Of a stretch of 64,000 bases of DNA, positions 11,801-26,800 are shown piece after piece. The first letter of the stretch is position 1. The number at the start of each line of letters is the position of its first letter. The position numbers and the translations under genes are program-made. This stretch comes from Gorsachius magnificus (Eukaryota > Chordata > Aves > Pelecaniformes > Ardeidae), in NCBI GenBank assembly GCA_034008185.1, contig CM067081.1, positions 88,432,765 to 88,496,764 of the forward strand. The letters run 5' to 3'. The notes below the pieces were generated by a model, which saw only the letters and a program-made list of their open reading frames with translations, was not told where the DNA came from and ran no database searches.

Positions 11801-14800
11801 AGCTCTGGATTCTGGAGACCCACCAGCTCCCTCTCCATCGCAGAGCTCATTCTCCCTCTCCTCAGCTCAGGACTCATCTATATCAGCTCTCCTGTCCAAG
11901 CCCCAAGCTGCTGAGATGCAAGTCTGCTATGGTCCAAAAGCCACACAACCATGTTTCTGTGGCACTATAGCCAACCTAACATACCCTGTACCTCTCCAAA
12001 AGGTTTTTACCTCACATAAAGTAAGCACCTTCCTTATATGGACAGAATGCTTCCAAAACACAGCTGGTGGCCAGCTCGCTTGAAGAACAGCCACTGAAGT
12101 TTGTATCTACCTGCACAAGCCCATGCAGGCTTGTCCTCAATCTGCTGGTGTATAATTACATCAGATTTGACGTAATTCTTTTGCAAAATAAGTCCTTAAA
12201 ATGGGAACTGTAAATATAAGTACTTTTCTTTAGAATGTATAGTATGCTAATGGGCTCTAAAAAAGCTCATAAATCTGAAGGAAGCCAGCCTAATAACTAC
12301 TTCTAACATTATCAGCACTAAATAATTATGTCAAGCAAAACCCCTTAATTAAATACAGGCAATTATTTAAACTAGTTAGAAAATGTTTTATTACTTTTGC
12401 AGGCTATACAAGAAAGAGGTAAGAAATGCAAACAATTTTTCTGGTGCTGGAGTCATAAACCAAAACTGAAACTAAGCAGCCTGTTAGTTTAATGACTAAG
12501 GAATTACAGAGAAAGTAAAACCAGAAAAATAAGAAAGTTCGGGGGTTTTAAGTTCTGTGGGAATACTTAGTTCCATGTTACTTATATAAGCAAGTTTTAG
12601 GCTGAATTATTCTGATGACACCTATGTGTCTATTAGGGACTTAAAAGCATTATTCACTCAAAGACTATTTAACCATTGAAACTCAATCTTTTCTGCTTTT
12701 ATGGCAAGAAGGCAATTAATTCTAACAACTAGTACAAATGCAGGTGGGTTTCTAGCAGACTCATTTACTTCTGTGTTCATCAGGCCAGCCATTCAAACAC
12801 AGGGAAAATCTGTTAAAGAAAAGGGTCAGATCCCAAAACTAACAGCAATTCCCAGTATCACCTGATGGCTGAAATCAATGCTCTGAAGCTTGCCGCAGGC
12901 AAGTAACACTTGCCAGCAGAAAACATCTACTATGTGATTCATTTATCACCTACACTTTATGACTTCTACACATACACAGCAAGCTGCCATGTTTGCTATT
13001 TTCACCACAGCAGGAGTCTGAAAACTATTTTCCTGTCCTACAAATTACCGTTTATTCTCTGGATCCCGGGCCACCATGACAAAGGTTGCATCTAAGACAG
13101 GGCTGTAATCACCATCATGTAGCTAAGAGAGACAAGAAACGATTATATTTTTAAACTCTAAAATTGTACATGTCCTTAGCAAGCCATTCAGTTGACATCA
13201 CCTATGCCATCACGCTGTTAATGGTGTTTACTTTCACCTTCTGTCATGCCTTCCAAGATCTCTCACAATAGGACGAAGAGAAGGAAATAACACAAATTAA
13301 AACTCTAGTTTCGGGGATTCTGCAATGTCAACATTAAAGCAGGCAATGCTTATTAACTACTGCTTTCAGCTGGGAGAGGGGAAATCAACACAGGCATTGT
13401 AAAAGGACCCACTTACCCTTTATTCTGAGAAATGCCAAAACAACATTTTTTTGTCAATACCAAATTGCTACAAACGCCAGCACTGCAAGCAATTCAGGCA
13501 ATAAAGGTGTAACATTATCTTCTTCTACATCAGAGACTTTACTTAAGGAGACCAACTGAATAAAAAAAATATTTACCTGTTTATCTGAATTATAGCCGCT
13601 AATACCACTTAAGTGTCTACAGCATATCTTTGTTACTCTAAATAACTAAATAATTGAATTAATGTTTCAGTTAACTAATGAATTGACAGTAAATATTCAA
13701 TGGAAACATTAGGCATTTTTAATGGAATTATTAATATTCCCTCTGCTTCTTGAACAGCGTAAACTAGTTACACCCTTCATTTAATTTATTTAGTATTTAA
13801 TAACTTATTACAAAATTTATGCTGCACACTACTTAAGATGAATACAGGAGTGTTGTAGTTTAGCCCACTGAATCTGAATACCGGCATTAAAATTTATCAA
13901 TCTGTAAAACACAAAGGTATACGGAAAATAAAGCTTTTCAAAAGCAGACAGAAACTTATTTAAGAACATGCAGAGTACAATCACCTATTTTTTCTGTAGG
14001 AGTACTGTATTGCAGTTTAATTACAAAACGTTGGTTAGGAAAAATGCATGTCTTGAAAGAAAGATTAGCAACAGAGTATCTTGCTGCACCTAGACTACTG
14101 GAAGTCACCTTGGTCTTGAAACACTAGGGCTGCCTCAAGCCTTTCAAAAACAGTTACTCTAGGAAATGTAATTTAGATTGCTGATGTCATCATCCAGAAT
14201 TCTCCCTAAAGCATCTCATACCTGTCATAAGATGGAGAGAAGTCACAGGAACTAACCTGCAGCATGTGCATCTTCACTTCCATTGAGGTCCTACCAACCC
14301 AAGAGACATTGCCTGTGAATTTTATGTCACAGTCCGGATATATAATCTTCTTGCACAAATCTAGAAGACAAACATCAGAGGTTACTGAGGACAGATCACT
14401 CATATCTAATATTAGAAAGACTGGATTCTCCAAGACTTTTTTGTGTTCTGCAAGTGGCAACACACCCAAAGACAACCCAGAAAAGACAGTTGTTGCAAGG
14501 GACCACACTGTTAGCCTGCAGTTTCTGCCTTACCAGACTTGTAAAGCCAGAACAAAAGGAGGAAGCGGCATACAGTTGGCAGACGGATGGCAGACCCACA
14601 GAGGTGTTCAGCAGAACATGTCACACAAGCAAGGTCCAATTCCACCAGAACAAACACCGTTCAGTAACGAAGCTAAGAAACTCACGTGCCAAAATAAAAC
14701 CAAACACAGAAGTGCAGGAAGCATGAAAGTTGTATTTTGAAGAGAAGGGAAATATGAAATGCTGAAAGGCATCTACAAAACCCTCTTCTCTCCTCCCTTC

Positions 14801-17800
14801 AACAAAAGTCACAGTACTCAGAGTTCAAAGCCAAAACAAGATGAAGTGAACAAAACAGGAGAGGGAAGAAGGTATCCTCAGCAACAACCATGGGAAGGCA
14901 GTAGCTGCTGAAAGAGTAAGACAAACAGATTAAACCATTTCTGCTGACCAAATTGCCACTTACTGATTTTATCCACCAGAGCTGTAACTATTGATAAGGG
15001 AGATCTTGGCTGCATTTCCTGCTTGGTGTGAGTGTAGCAAATAAGAACTGTGGAGAGACCAAAAACAGTCAGCTCTTTAACAAAAACTTCAGTGGAGCAG
15101 ATCAAAGCCATCTCTGTGAAGCATGAGAAGTACCTGCAAAACACAAACTAAAGTATCATACTGTAGGAGTGCACACAACTTCCGCATTTTCATGTATGTA
15201 ACTCACAGGATTGCTATAAAGAAAACAGTGATTCAGCATCAGTCTCAGTTATATGCATATTTACTTACTACAAAGAGAAATTTAGCTGAGCACTTGAAAT
15301 CAACCCAATCCTGTGTAATCTCTTCCCTCTACCGCTGCAGCCCACTGTCTCAGATCTTTCCTACCTTCTATTTTGATTTCATGCAGGTTGTCCAAGGATA
15401 CATGCTATCCAAAGACTTATTTTCAAATACTGATGCCTTTAAAGAAGTGCAGACTAGATAAACTGTGCCTTACAGGCATGAAAGCATAGTCAGAAGTATT
15501 TATCACACTGTAATTACTACTAGCCAAGCCACTATTTAAATTAATTAGCTCTGCTCATAAGAGCACATCCAAGTAAACAGACTCCTTAGAGTAATACAAG
15601 GGAGCAAAGATTTTTTTTTTCTAGTACTCATGTGTCAACACAGGTTTCCAATATATCTGCCAAGACCACAGAATATACTGGGGGAGGGGGTGAAATGGTA
15701 CATTTTCCTGTGAAAAATGCTGACCACCATCCTGCATCCCATAACTGGGACAGAATCTTGATTAACCCAAAATGATACATCCCCAGTGGAACTGACTGAA
15801 GCCCAGTATGACTACAAACAAGGCAAAGACAAACTGTGCTGTAACAGGAAAAAAACTAAGATCTTCACAGATTTCCAGGGAAAATAAACATGACAGAATA
15901 AGAAACAGGCTCATCTCATCTACCCAGTGGAGGGTACCAAACAGTTTCAAGTTTCCTTTTCTAATTCAGGACAGGTACTGAAACCACCATCTTCCATATC
16001 CCAGAAAGAAATAGAAATCATCTAGCTGTTTTGTCTATCCTTGATAGATAGGTGACATGCATTTACTTGTTTCTCTGCCTTCCTTAATTTTGCCCATCTG
16101 GACCCACAGAAGGCCTTTCTTTCCTGCAAAAAAATCCCTGTTCCATTCAGAACTTCACCTTAATAAGCACTTATTGTCAAAAACCTCCATCAAAATGCTC
16201 CCAACCAGCTACAGAATTTTGACAAAGAAGGAAGTGAACGGGTGACATTTTAAGAGAAAAGTATCTCCAAGTTATATTAACAAACTAGCACTTATTTTAG
16301 CTGCAAAACAAAAGTCAAAGATCTTGAACTTTTAAAGACCATGAACAAATGAAAAGGAGAAAAAAACTGAGAAAGCTAACTCATGAAACAACTGAGTTGT
16401 TTTTACCCTTAACATCAATTTGGAGACAGAACCCAAGAATCTATACCGAGTGTTTTTCATTTGTTCTCAATGGCTAAATTCTGTTCTTTTGAGATTATAC
16501 TCTTTTCTCTCCAAAGGGAAGATTAAAATATTTGAACCTCACTACCTGTTGAGCTTTCTGTTGTCAGTTTTTTTCCTTTTTAAGAGAAAAATCCTATGTT
16601 TTAATTTGAAACAGCGCACACTGCAAATTTTCTCTGATTTAATGATCAATGCAGGTTCAGAATCTAGGATCATTTCTCAGTAAATTATTCTTGTAGCTGG
16701 TCCTTTACAAAATTGGCAGAGGCAAGAAGCTGAAGCTGAGCAATTTTGCTTCTGTCTGTTCTTCATCATCCTTCCTTCTCTTTCAGCATCAATATCTTTT
16801 CTTTTTTTCCTTCCCCTCTGAGATAGCACACTGATGCGATTCCTTCCCTGAGGTCACACTGTATCATGCCAAACAGTGCTCAACAGTACTCAGACTCACT
16901 TTGTCTGCATTACTTGTGCATTCTTTATAAGAGCACAGATACATACCTCCTAAACTGTCAAGATCTTCAAGTATCCTTCCAAACCTGTAAGATAATGTTT
17001 TTTGAGAATGAAATACCTACATCCATAGTAAATGAAAGTTAACACTTTCCTGTACATGTAACATGGTTGCTTTGTTACCTTACACTGTTGTGTACATTCA
17101 GGTACTTCTCCCTTATTTCAGGTTGACTTCCTAGAGGCAGAATAACTTCCAAGTAGCTATCCTTCATTCTCCTAGGAGAGAGATCTTCCTGCCGTTTTGC
17201 CAGTAAAGTATGAAGAGCTTTTCTTTCTTGCATTGCTTGCACATGATCCCTGGTAAGAAAAAAAAAAACCCACTCCGTCTGGAGTATGACAACAGAACTG
17301 CAACCCTAGCTAAAAGATGTCATGCTGAAGATTATCAAAATGAAAACAAAAATGTAGTAAAAATAGCAAGACACAGTAAGTGTGCCTTGGAAAGAAAGTG
17401 AAATGCACATAATGAGATATGCTAAGCAGGACTGCTGCAGAAAACTTTTAGAGTTTTGCATACAAGTGGAAAGCACATACTTTACACTACACAGATGAAC
17501 AAAATTTATCTAATTCTGAATGCTAACAAAATGGTTCCCCTTGAAAAGAACAAATCAGACATAATTTAACCTATGAGGTTTTGTGCATATTCATGTCTTC
17601 CATAGCTACTGTATGTACGCTCTTCCTACGTGCCAATTTCAAAGGACTGACTGTCAACTTACAGTCTCCCCTGAGAAGTAAAGCAGATGTGTAGAATTGG
17701 TTAGTGCTACAACAAAGCGAACTAATCTGCTAAGACTTGCTATCATCCACAGGTGACTTCTCCCTTTACAGCATCAGTTCATACAGCATCGGCAAGCTAA

Positions 17801-20800
17801 AAGAAAGGAAAATTTAATCTGTTTCTCTCTCTCTCTCCCTACACAGTCATCTTATGACTATACAGAAAAGTTACAGAAAGAAACAATACAGAAAAGGGAG
17901 CACCACCCCTTCAGAGCTGCTTTTCCAGCACCACCAAGTCAGAGGAGTTGCAACCCTCACAAGGGATTAAGAGCCAACTTACTGTCACTTCTTTCCAATC
18001 TACTAAGCTGGTATCTGCAAGATATAACAATCTTGCCTAAACTCTCTCTTACCTGTTCCTCCAAAGTTCCCTCCCCTTAAAAGCGCAACCTGACTGAATA
18101 AAGCAAGAATTTCATAACATCCCTAGAATCAACAACAAAGCATTAAAAATCTAAGGGTTAAACATGCCACAGTTCCGGTATAAAGCCAAGGAGTATGCAA
18201 ACCTACGAATCCATTTCATAGAACAAGAGAAGGCATAACACACTAAGTAACCAAACTTAATTTTATACTTGTGGATATGTGCCATTCATTCAGTTGTGCA
18301 TGCTGCATTGCTGAGAGCAATGTGTGATTAACAAAACCAATTTAAAAAAAAAAAAAAAGAAAACAACAGAAAGAACCTTTTCACCAAAAAGAAAATTTGT
18401 CATAAGTTTTGCCTTTCTATGAATTCTGGGTATTAGCCATTTAAGATGAAGACTTTTTTGGCTTGAGTTTTACTTTTGGAAAAGGAGAGGCACAAAGCAG
18501 TCACACTTCAACATATTTATATTCCCTCTTTCTGTTTAGTAATTTTTGGGGAAATATGCATAATCCATGACCAAAGAGAGTAAAAGTCTAGCAGAAAATT
18601 TCAGTTAGTTTTGTTTGTTTTAAATATGAAATATGGTTTACCTCATCTGAGCAACATGACTACTGCAGAGTTCAGAGAAAATAGAAAGATAACAACCTTC
18701 TCCAGAGGGTTAATGTTTGTAGTTATGCCACTGCATAGAAATAGAATATACTAAATGACTAAGGAAAGATACAATGTCCAAGATGATGCACCTTTATGCT
18801 TTTTAAAAGATTTGTTTCCAAGATCTTTCAGTGAAAGGTTTAAGAGAAATTAATCGGAGTGTAAATCAGAAATTTGTCTACAAACACAGAGAAACCAAAC
18901 AACAAAAAATTAACTATATTCTGTTTTCACCAGTACCATCCTGGCTCCTCTGAGGTCAGCAGCACAACTCTTCTTGACTTCAGCTTCAGAATGTATGCTT
19001 CAATATACGGAAGTATTAGGCTCAAGGCAATAACATTTTTCAACAGATAAATACTGTTACACACTGCAGTACCAGTCATACAGTAACAATACTTCATCTA
19101 AGTATTAACTAATACCTGCCCTGAACTTATTTCTGAAATGGCCACAACTCTATTTAGACTATAATTAGCAATGAACAGATTAATAGTTTTAAACCCAATT
19201 TACATACAAAACCAGAATAAATATATAAGCAAGATATTTCTTTCTAATACAAAATGCCACTGGCCTTTACAAGAGAAATGATGAACCAAAGCTTCCTTTT
19301 AGCAAAATTACCAGCCAAAGGCATTCCTCCAACATGCATCTCTCCACTCTCCCAGCAATCCAGATGTACATGCATCAGTCCTTCCCTAGTTCCCATTTTG
19401 GGACCTATCAAGCTATTATCTCAGGTGTGTCCTCTTTAGTCATTCTGTGGTCTAACTCAATTAAAGCACAGGCTGTTCAGTCTCCATGTGTATCCACTCT
19501 TTGTCACTCCATTTTAAAAGCGGGATCTCAAAGGCTACATGACCCACGTCCTCCAAACCTCCCTATATTAAACCCGTCATTCTCAAGCACTCCCAGCTAT
19601 GGGCTCCTGGCTTTACTTCTTCATGGTGGTTGAAGTGTACAGTACTCAGCAAACCATTTCTGCTGTATTTTATACAGCACAAGAGATGTATCTATCTAAG
19701 AAAAAAAACTGCTGTTGTAATCCTGGCTTCAGTCTGCTTTTCTTCCAGGGTGGGGGCAGTGGGTGAAAAGATATGGATGGAAGATCAGATTTGGTCAGAG
19801 CCCTCTCAAATCTTGATCCTAGGATGGTATTTCCATACAGCGTAGTTCCTCCCCAGACATTCTGGGCTGCAGGAAAGCCTTTTTTAAAAAAAATCAATTT
19901 CTAGAGCCCTTTTCAGCTGACCTACCAAAAACGTCAAGCCCCCTCATGCTTAGATACCAGTATTACTATGCAAAAATCAGCTTCCCAGATACAGGCATCT
20001 TCTTATATACAATCCTGTTTAGATAAACCTAGTCAGAAGGCCTGGACATCAGACATTCCATCCAGACAGGCCTCTCTATTTCCCCATCAGTGCACAAAGT
20101 GTGCAACAAGAGCTCAGCAAACACAGCCAGAAGAAAATCAACAATCAATACAATAAATACAGGATCAACCAAACAGCAATGTGTAATGTCCCAGGGCTGC
20201 TATACTGACTTATTCAGAATTGTTAACAGTAGAGGATTACAGTCAACGCTACTTTATTCAACATAATGGAGGGGGAAGAAGGAAGGAACCTGCAGAAAGC
20301 CAAAACATCAATGATTTATTTAAATTGTATGTAAACTAATCTAAAATTAAGTTACAGCAGAGAAAAGAAATGCCTGAGATGCTCCTGATTAAGGAGACAC
20401 AGACCTCAAGCTAACAGTTTTCCAAAGTGACATGGGTGCTGCCAGACCATTCATAATGCAGCCTGCTTCATTCATAATGCAGCCTGCTTCATGCTGAACC
20501 AGTTTAGTTGCCTCTGAATCCAGCGCAGAACAAATACACCACATGGGTAATCCACCAACAGATAAATCAAGAGGTAACAGCAATATAACATGTCCAGTCA
20601 GACTCTACAGCTCTTAAATTTCCATCAGATTCAAAGCTAATGGGAGAAGCTTGTAAGCATCAAGATCCTGTGTTTTGTTCCTTTGGTGCTAAAGATCTTC
20701 TGCAAGAGAAGCCTCAGAAGTCTGTGATCCACAAAGTAACAATTCAGAAACCTTGTTTGCATCACTTTTTAGCTTGGATCTTTTTTCTTCCCCAGTCAGC

Positions 20801-23800
20801 AAGCTAACATCGTTAACTTACACTACCACAACCCTGAGCTGTCCCTGGGCTTCACAAGTAAAGTAAAATACGTTTAGTGTACACTGTACCTCCAGTTGGT
20901 AGATGCTCCCACTATATCCCTCAATCTGCTCCGCACTGAAAAAAAAAAAATATATCAAAGCAAATCAAGCTTAGTTATGCAGGTGATGAACGTGACATTG
21001 CCTGGTGCCAAAAGGCACAATCCTCATCCCAGAACAGGAAAATTAAGCAATTTCATGCAAATAGCAGCCCAGAAACAAACATTTGGCCAAATTCACTGAT
21101 GCTGTTAGTAGGCATATCACAATAATGGGTTGAGTAACATAATTCTATAGCTTACTGTGTACAGCCAACAAAGAATGCATCTGGAGTGTTTGTTAATGCA
21201 ATCAAACATCTGCAATGCCAATTAACAACTGAAAGAGACATCGGATCAAGGATTGGATTGAGAAATTTTGATGTGAAAATATTTCAGCCTCAACACAAAC
21301 AAACTGTGGAAGTAACAAAAATCAGAAAGTCATAAAAGAACATAGAAAGGAATGGTGCAGCTGGGAGACAGGGAATGAGGAGAGTACTTTTTAAACAATC
21401 CCACCCATGAAGGGCAGGTAATGTCAGCCGACTGCCTGTTGGCAGCGGGGTCTCACAGACTAAATTTTTAGCAGCACAGTGTTAAGACACCGAAGACAGG
21501 CCTATAAAATTGCTCCTGGCACTGTTCGCACTATCAGAGTTAATGCTAACTCTGCATAAGTTCTTCCTAATTCAAGAATAATCTGCATAAGCAGTTTTTC
21601 TACTCTTTGCTTGGATGAGGCGATTAAGTGTCCCATCAAATCTATCAAGCTACTCCATCACTACTAGGCAGGTGAACATACGCTATTTGGAAACACCTGA
21701 GAACAAGCAGCAACAATTTCCAGGCTCGGAACAGAAGAAAGTTGAGAACTGGATAGTAGGGATTCCCTGCTCATTTACAAAGATTTTTATACAAAAAAGG
21801 AGGGGGTTCAAATATTAGGACAAAATAGCTAGGGATAGACCAAGAAAGGGCTACCAAAAAAAGCCCAAGTTTTATGGTGAAATAGAAGAAGGGCTGCTGG
21901 AGACTCACAAGCTGATCCTTTATACTTGTACGTTATTAGACATCATCAGGCTTGGCACATTCCAAAATAAATGCCCGGTCAGAGCACTCACAGTGATCAG
22001 CAAGCTGTCCCGTGAACCCCGGAGCAAGCAGAGCCTGATTTCCTAGGTATTTAAGTCACATATCCCTCTCTCAATCGGATCCACCCAGCCCTGCCTTCCT
22101 CCTCCCCATAGTGTCACTTCAGTTTCTGCTGCCTTCCTGCCCGAGTCCCCACACCTCCACCACTGCAATACTCCCAACCTACCTCTTCTTGTTCCTTCCC
22201 CCTGCAAGACCTTCACCTCCCATCCCTACACCCCCAGCCTGCTTCTGTTTTGCCAGCCCTCCAGACAAGCACCAGCATGAGCTGTGGTTAGCCTGGAGCT
22301 ACCCAAGGCTGACTGCCAGCCAGCACATAGATCCCAGACGCTTGCCAGCTGCCAGCAAACACCATGGTCCGTGGCTGACCCCAAACGCTAATGAACCCTA
22401 ATGAACCTCTGATACACAAGCCAATTTTCATAAAGCATGTGGAAACACGTTTCTCTTCAAGATTTGTTCTCATCTATTTTGGCTAACATCAAGCAACAAA
22501 AGGTTCTGGAAGAAGAGCGGGACAAGAAGATAGGCAGGCAAAGGCTAACAACATGTTTTGAAATTAGAAGAGCTCCACTACTAATTCTAAGAAAAAAATA
22601 CATTCAGTGAAAGAAACTGATTTAAAAGCTTAGAGTCGATTTTTTTTTTTTGGGGGGGGGGGGGGGGGAGGGAGTGTCTGATTCTTTTTTTCTTAAGAAG
22701 CAGCAGGCTTGTTCACAGATCAGGTACTACTTTCCTGTTACTCATACTCCCACCTGTGAAGCTGCCATAACAAGCATTCAATCAATACAGTGTTAGCAGA
22801 AACACTGTTAACAGCTTCCAGAACACAAAACCTCAATTTTCCAACAGTGTGCAGACTGTGCTGGGATGGAGGGGGAATAAACAGCACTTCCTCTTTGCTT
22901 AAACTAGGTTCATCTTCCATTTCAACTCCAAAGAGGTAAAAAGCTCTGAAAAAAAAATCTCAGGCCCACACCTGCAAACATGTATGTACACTGTTAGTCC
23001 CATTTAAGACTTTTGATTTCCATTTTAGACATACAGGTAAATATTTGCCAGGCTGAGACCACATAATTTTTATTTTAACAATAAAAGGACAAAGTGTAAA
23101 AGCGTTTCTAAAATTTTGCCAAACTAAACCTAGTCCATTTTACAGGCTCTTAAGTATGTAATTTTTCTCTTTTTTCACCAGGAAAACTATATTGCTCTTC
23201 TAGATATTATTTAACAACAGAAATTTAAGTAAGCATAAAAATCCATAAACTTTTTTCTCATTTAGCAAATGTCTTAGATGTACAAAACAATTACAACAAA
23301 TGGGTTTTATCCATCATTACCACATTGCATATTTCACAGTATCTCCTAACCATGGTCAGTGGACCATTAATGCCAGAGCAGCAGGGCCTGCGTTTATTTG
23401 CACTGTGCTGTGACAAAAGACACAAGGGCAGCTGGACAAGGTCACGGCATTCATCTCTGCCCATGAGATCCATGCCCCCTTCTGCTGGTGCCTCCCCAAG
23501 CTGTATCCAGGTTCAGGTAGACCACTAGGATGTATTTTACCACCAGTGTTCCTATAGAGCTTGGTCCAGACTTCAGTGAAAGATGAAGATTCAAACGTCT
23601 AAAATGAAGCTATGTACTGCAGGAGTTGCTATGTAAGAGATTTTGTATCCCACAAGCCTCTTAGAAATGTATTATCCAGCACACCACCAGAAATAGTGTG
23701 CGGACAGAGATCTAGTACAACAGTATTCCCACAAAAAAGATCAGAGCCATTCACTGAAGGCAAAGAGGCTTTAAGCAAGTTGACAGAGAAGAATAGCATT

Positions 23801-26800
23801 TCATTTTTCACAAATGCTGACGTAAGGAAAAACAGTAGCTGAGTAAGTTTAGTGTTATAGCAAATATTAAAATATGTACAGATTACCACAACACACCATT
23901 ATTCACATGAATGGGTAAGTGTCCTGTGGAGTGGAAAACACAGGTTAGATTAACAATTTGAAAAAAAATGCAAATTACATCTATTAAGGGCTTGCCTGAT
24001 TATTCTACCTGCTTGAGTACCATTTACGCACATGTTCCTTAATTTTAGTAAGCAACTGTAGGCAACCTGTGCTTGCCTGACCTACAGTCAGTATCTTTGT
24101 GTTTTCAGCTGAGTTCATCCTTTCCTTCAAAGCCAGCTTTCCAGTTCCTTTGTCTACTGTCACTGTGTAGCATCTGCTTGCAGTGTAATTCCAACCAGTG
24201 TTTCAAGCTTGGTGCTACCATGTGCCGTTAACAAACGGTATTAAATTTGGAAAGAGTATCTGGGGTATTTTCCAGGAAGCGGGATGAGAGTTATCTCAGA
24301 GGAAACTTCCAAAGTCCTGCTTGGTGTAGCCTCTGGGAGAGCCATGGAAGAAGTGAGGGCACTCACAACTGGGACCCAAACTCGGGAGGAAGCATGTGAA
24401 AAGCTAGTAAGTGTTTGGTGTTTTGTGAAAGCATGGGTACCAAGTTAAAGGATACTAGTTTACGTATCAGCAAAAGTTTGTATACCATTATTTAAATGTT
24501 GCAATTTTGGAACAGAATCTCAAATATTTACAGTTATTATGGTCTGAAAAAAATATTAGTATTCCTTGGAAACAAATCAGAGGCAAGACCAGGATGGCCC
24601 CACTGCTTCACTATTTTTACTGGCCTTCTAGGTGGCATCATTATCAAACACCCAAATAAAAGCACCAGGTAATATTTGCAAGTGTGCAGTATTCTGTATC
24701 CTTGCTTCTCTCCTTCAACCTCCCAAATTACTATTTCTTAAAAACAATGAAAAAAGTTCTCTAACAACAAATAACCTAATTTTCTCTTTTCCTGGATAAC
24801 CTAGGTTTCCTTTAACAAGCAGAACTCCATGAAGGAACTATTTGTACCTGGCTCCAGCCCTTCTCCTCCTCCCTTTTTCTCAGTACATGGGATTAGAATG
24901 CAAGAAAACTCTTTAAAAGCTTCTGAAACAGGAACATTATGGTTTATTACTATTAGAGCGCTAAAACAACCTTTCAACACAAAGCTCTATTGACAAGAGC
25001 ATTTTAATGAAGCAACACTGCTGATCTGATTAAAAGATTTCGCTGAATTCACAAAATTCACAGTATTGACACATTAGAAGTTTTGTAAGACATTATTTCC
25101 ACTCAGTTCCTCCATTTCTTGGCCATTCTCTCCAGTCGCCACAGTACCTGTCTGTACTACGTTGACTTTCTATCTAGAGCCAGCCTGAGAAGCAGTTGTC
25201 CCTCCAGAAAAGAATCACATGCTCTTCCAAGACTACAGAACCAGGCGAGCCCCTAAATCTGCAACTTCAATGATTATGCATATTTGTTGCCATTAATCTC
25301 CAAACACACACAGTTGTTTTCGGCTACCTCCTAAACACTTAAGACTATGAGCTAACAGTCAAGGGTGTGTCCATTACCCAGACCATATTAACACATGAAG
25401 GGCCACCACCTGAAAGAATAAACTCCTCAGAAATGCTTCTAAATCTTCCAAAGTACAGCCAATTTTTTTACCTTCCGACATGTCAGGAAGCACTGGGGAG
25501 CCACTGGTCCCAGAAGTGAGTGTCCTAGCCAGAAGAGAAGGAAGCTTCCTCATGGTGGACAACCTATAGGCAGAGCAGAAGAATTTAGCGTCATTAAAAC
25601 TAACACCATGAAAATAATTTAGGATTTATTTTTGCAATGGTGCCAATTACTTCAGAAATCCCACAACTTATTTTTAGCCTGATTTTTAGAACCAGATACA
25701 ATCAGTACAATGGTTCAAGCCAGCTGAAATTCCAACTGATACCTGTCCTTATCTGAAAACAGGAAGGAAGAATGGTGTGCTGGTGGTAACTGTTCTCTTC
25801 ACTGACTATTCAGATGCCCTGGGACAACCAGCTTAGACCAAACACCAGCCTGCAGACATCCTAACACAGACGGGATCCGTGTGCATGCTGGAAATCATTC
25901 ATGACCCTAACCATACACTTGTCCCACACTTGGCTGGTGTGCACAGCAGTGGAAGGTGGAATATCCTAAGGAGGATACGACAAGGCCTCCCACACAGCCC
26001 CGTTCAGCTAAGTCTGCTCTTCTCCTCCATGGCTTATTACTGCTGCAACTCAGAACAAACCTACAGTGCACGATATAATCCTCTTAGCTGTTCAGCGAGA
26101 AGGGACAACCATGAAACCCTTCAGAGAATGGAATCCGCCCAGCAATTCAGTAAGTGTTCAACCAGGTCATAGCCAGGGCGACTCCTCCAGGCAAGCAAAA
26201 CTGTGGTAACACAGAAATACACAGAGGGTCAGCAGGAGTAAAACCCCTCGTGATAGTTCACAGCATTATCCTGACAAGGAACGTAGGCTACCCGTCCCTT
26301 AATTTTCTTCAGCTGAGGCACGGGTTTCACCTCAAAAAAGAAGAGGAGGTAAGTCCCCAGGCACCAGCCAAAAAGTGGGGCCACGTACACATCTCTATAC
26401 CCGTATCCCTTACGTACATACCTACACATAAGTATCACATAGACACAAGCTTCCTTTGCCTGCAGGTACACCAGGATTAGTTAAAGAGAGTAGAAGGGGA
26501 CACAAAAAAAAAACACCCGCCTCAGAAGCCAGCAGCGTCTTGTACGCACCAGAGATGACATTAATGGCCATAGTGAAAACTCTCTGTAGCTGAGATACAG
26601 CTTCTGGACTCAACTCGTGTCTCGCGCCACAGTCAGCAAGCGATGTCCCGCTCAGCCCAGCCCGCACCCCCGCAGGCCCTTACCGAGCCTGGCGCCGTCC
26701 AGCGGCGCCGAGCGAGGCGAGGGCAGCTCCCCACCGGGGGGCCAGCCCTGACCAGGCCCGACGCCATCACTCGAAGCCGCGCTGCTGGATGTTTCAGGGT

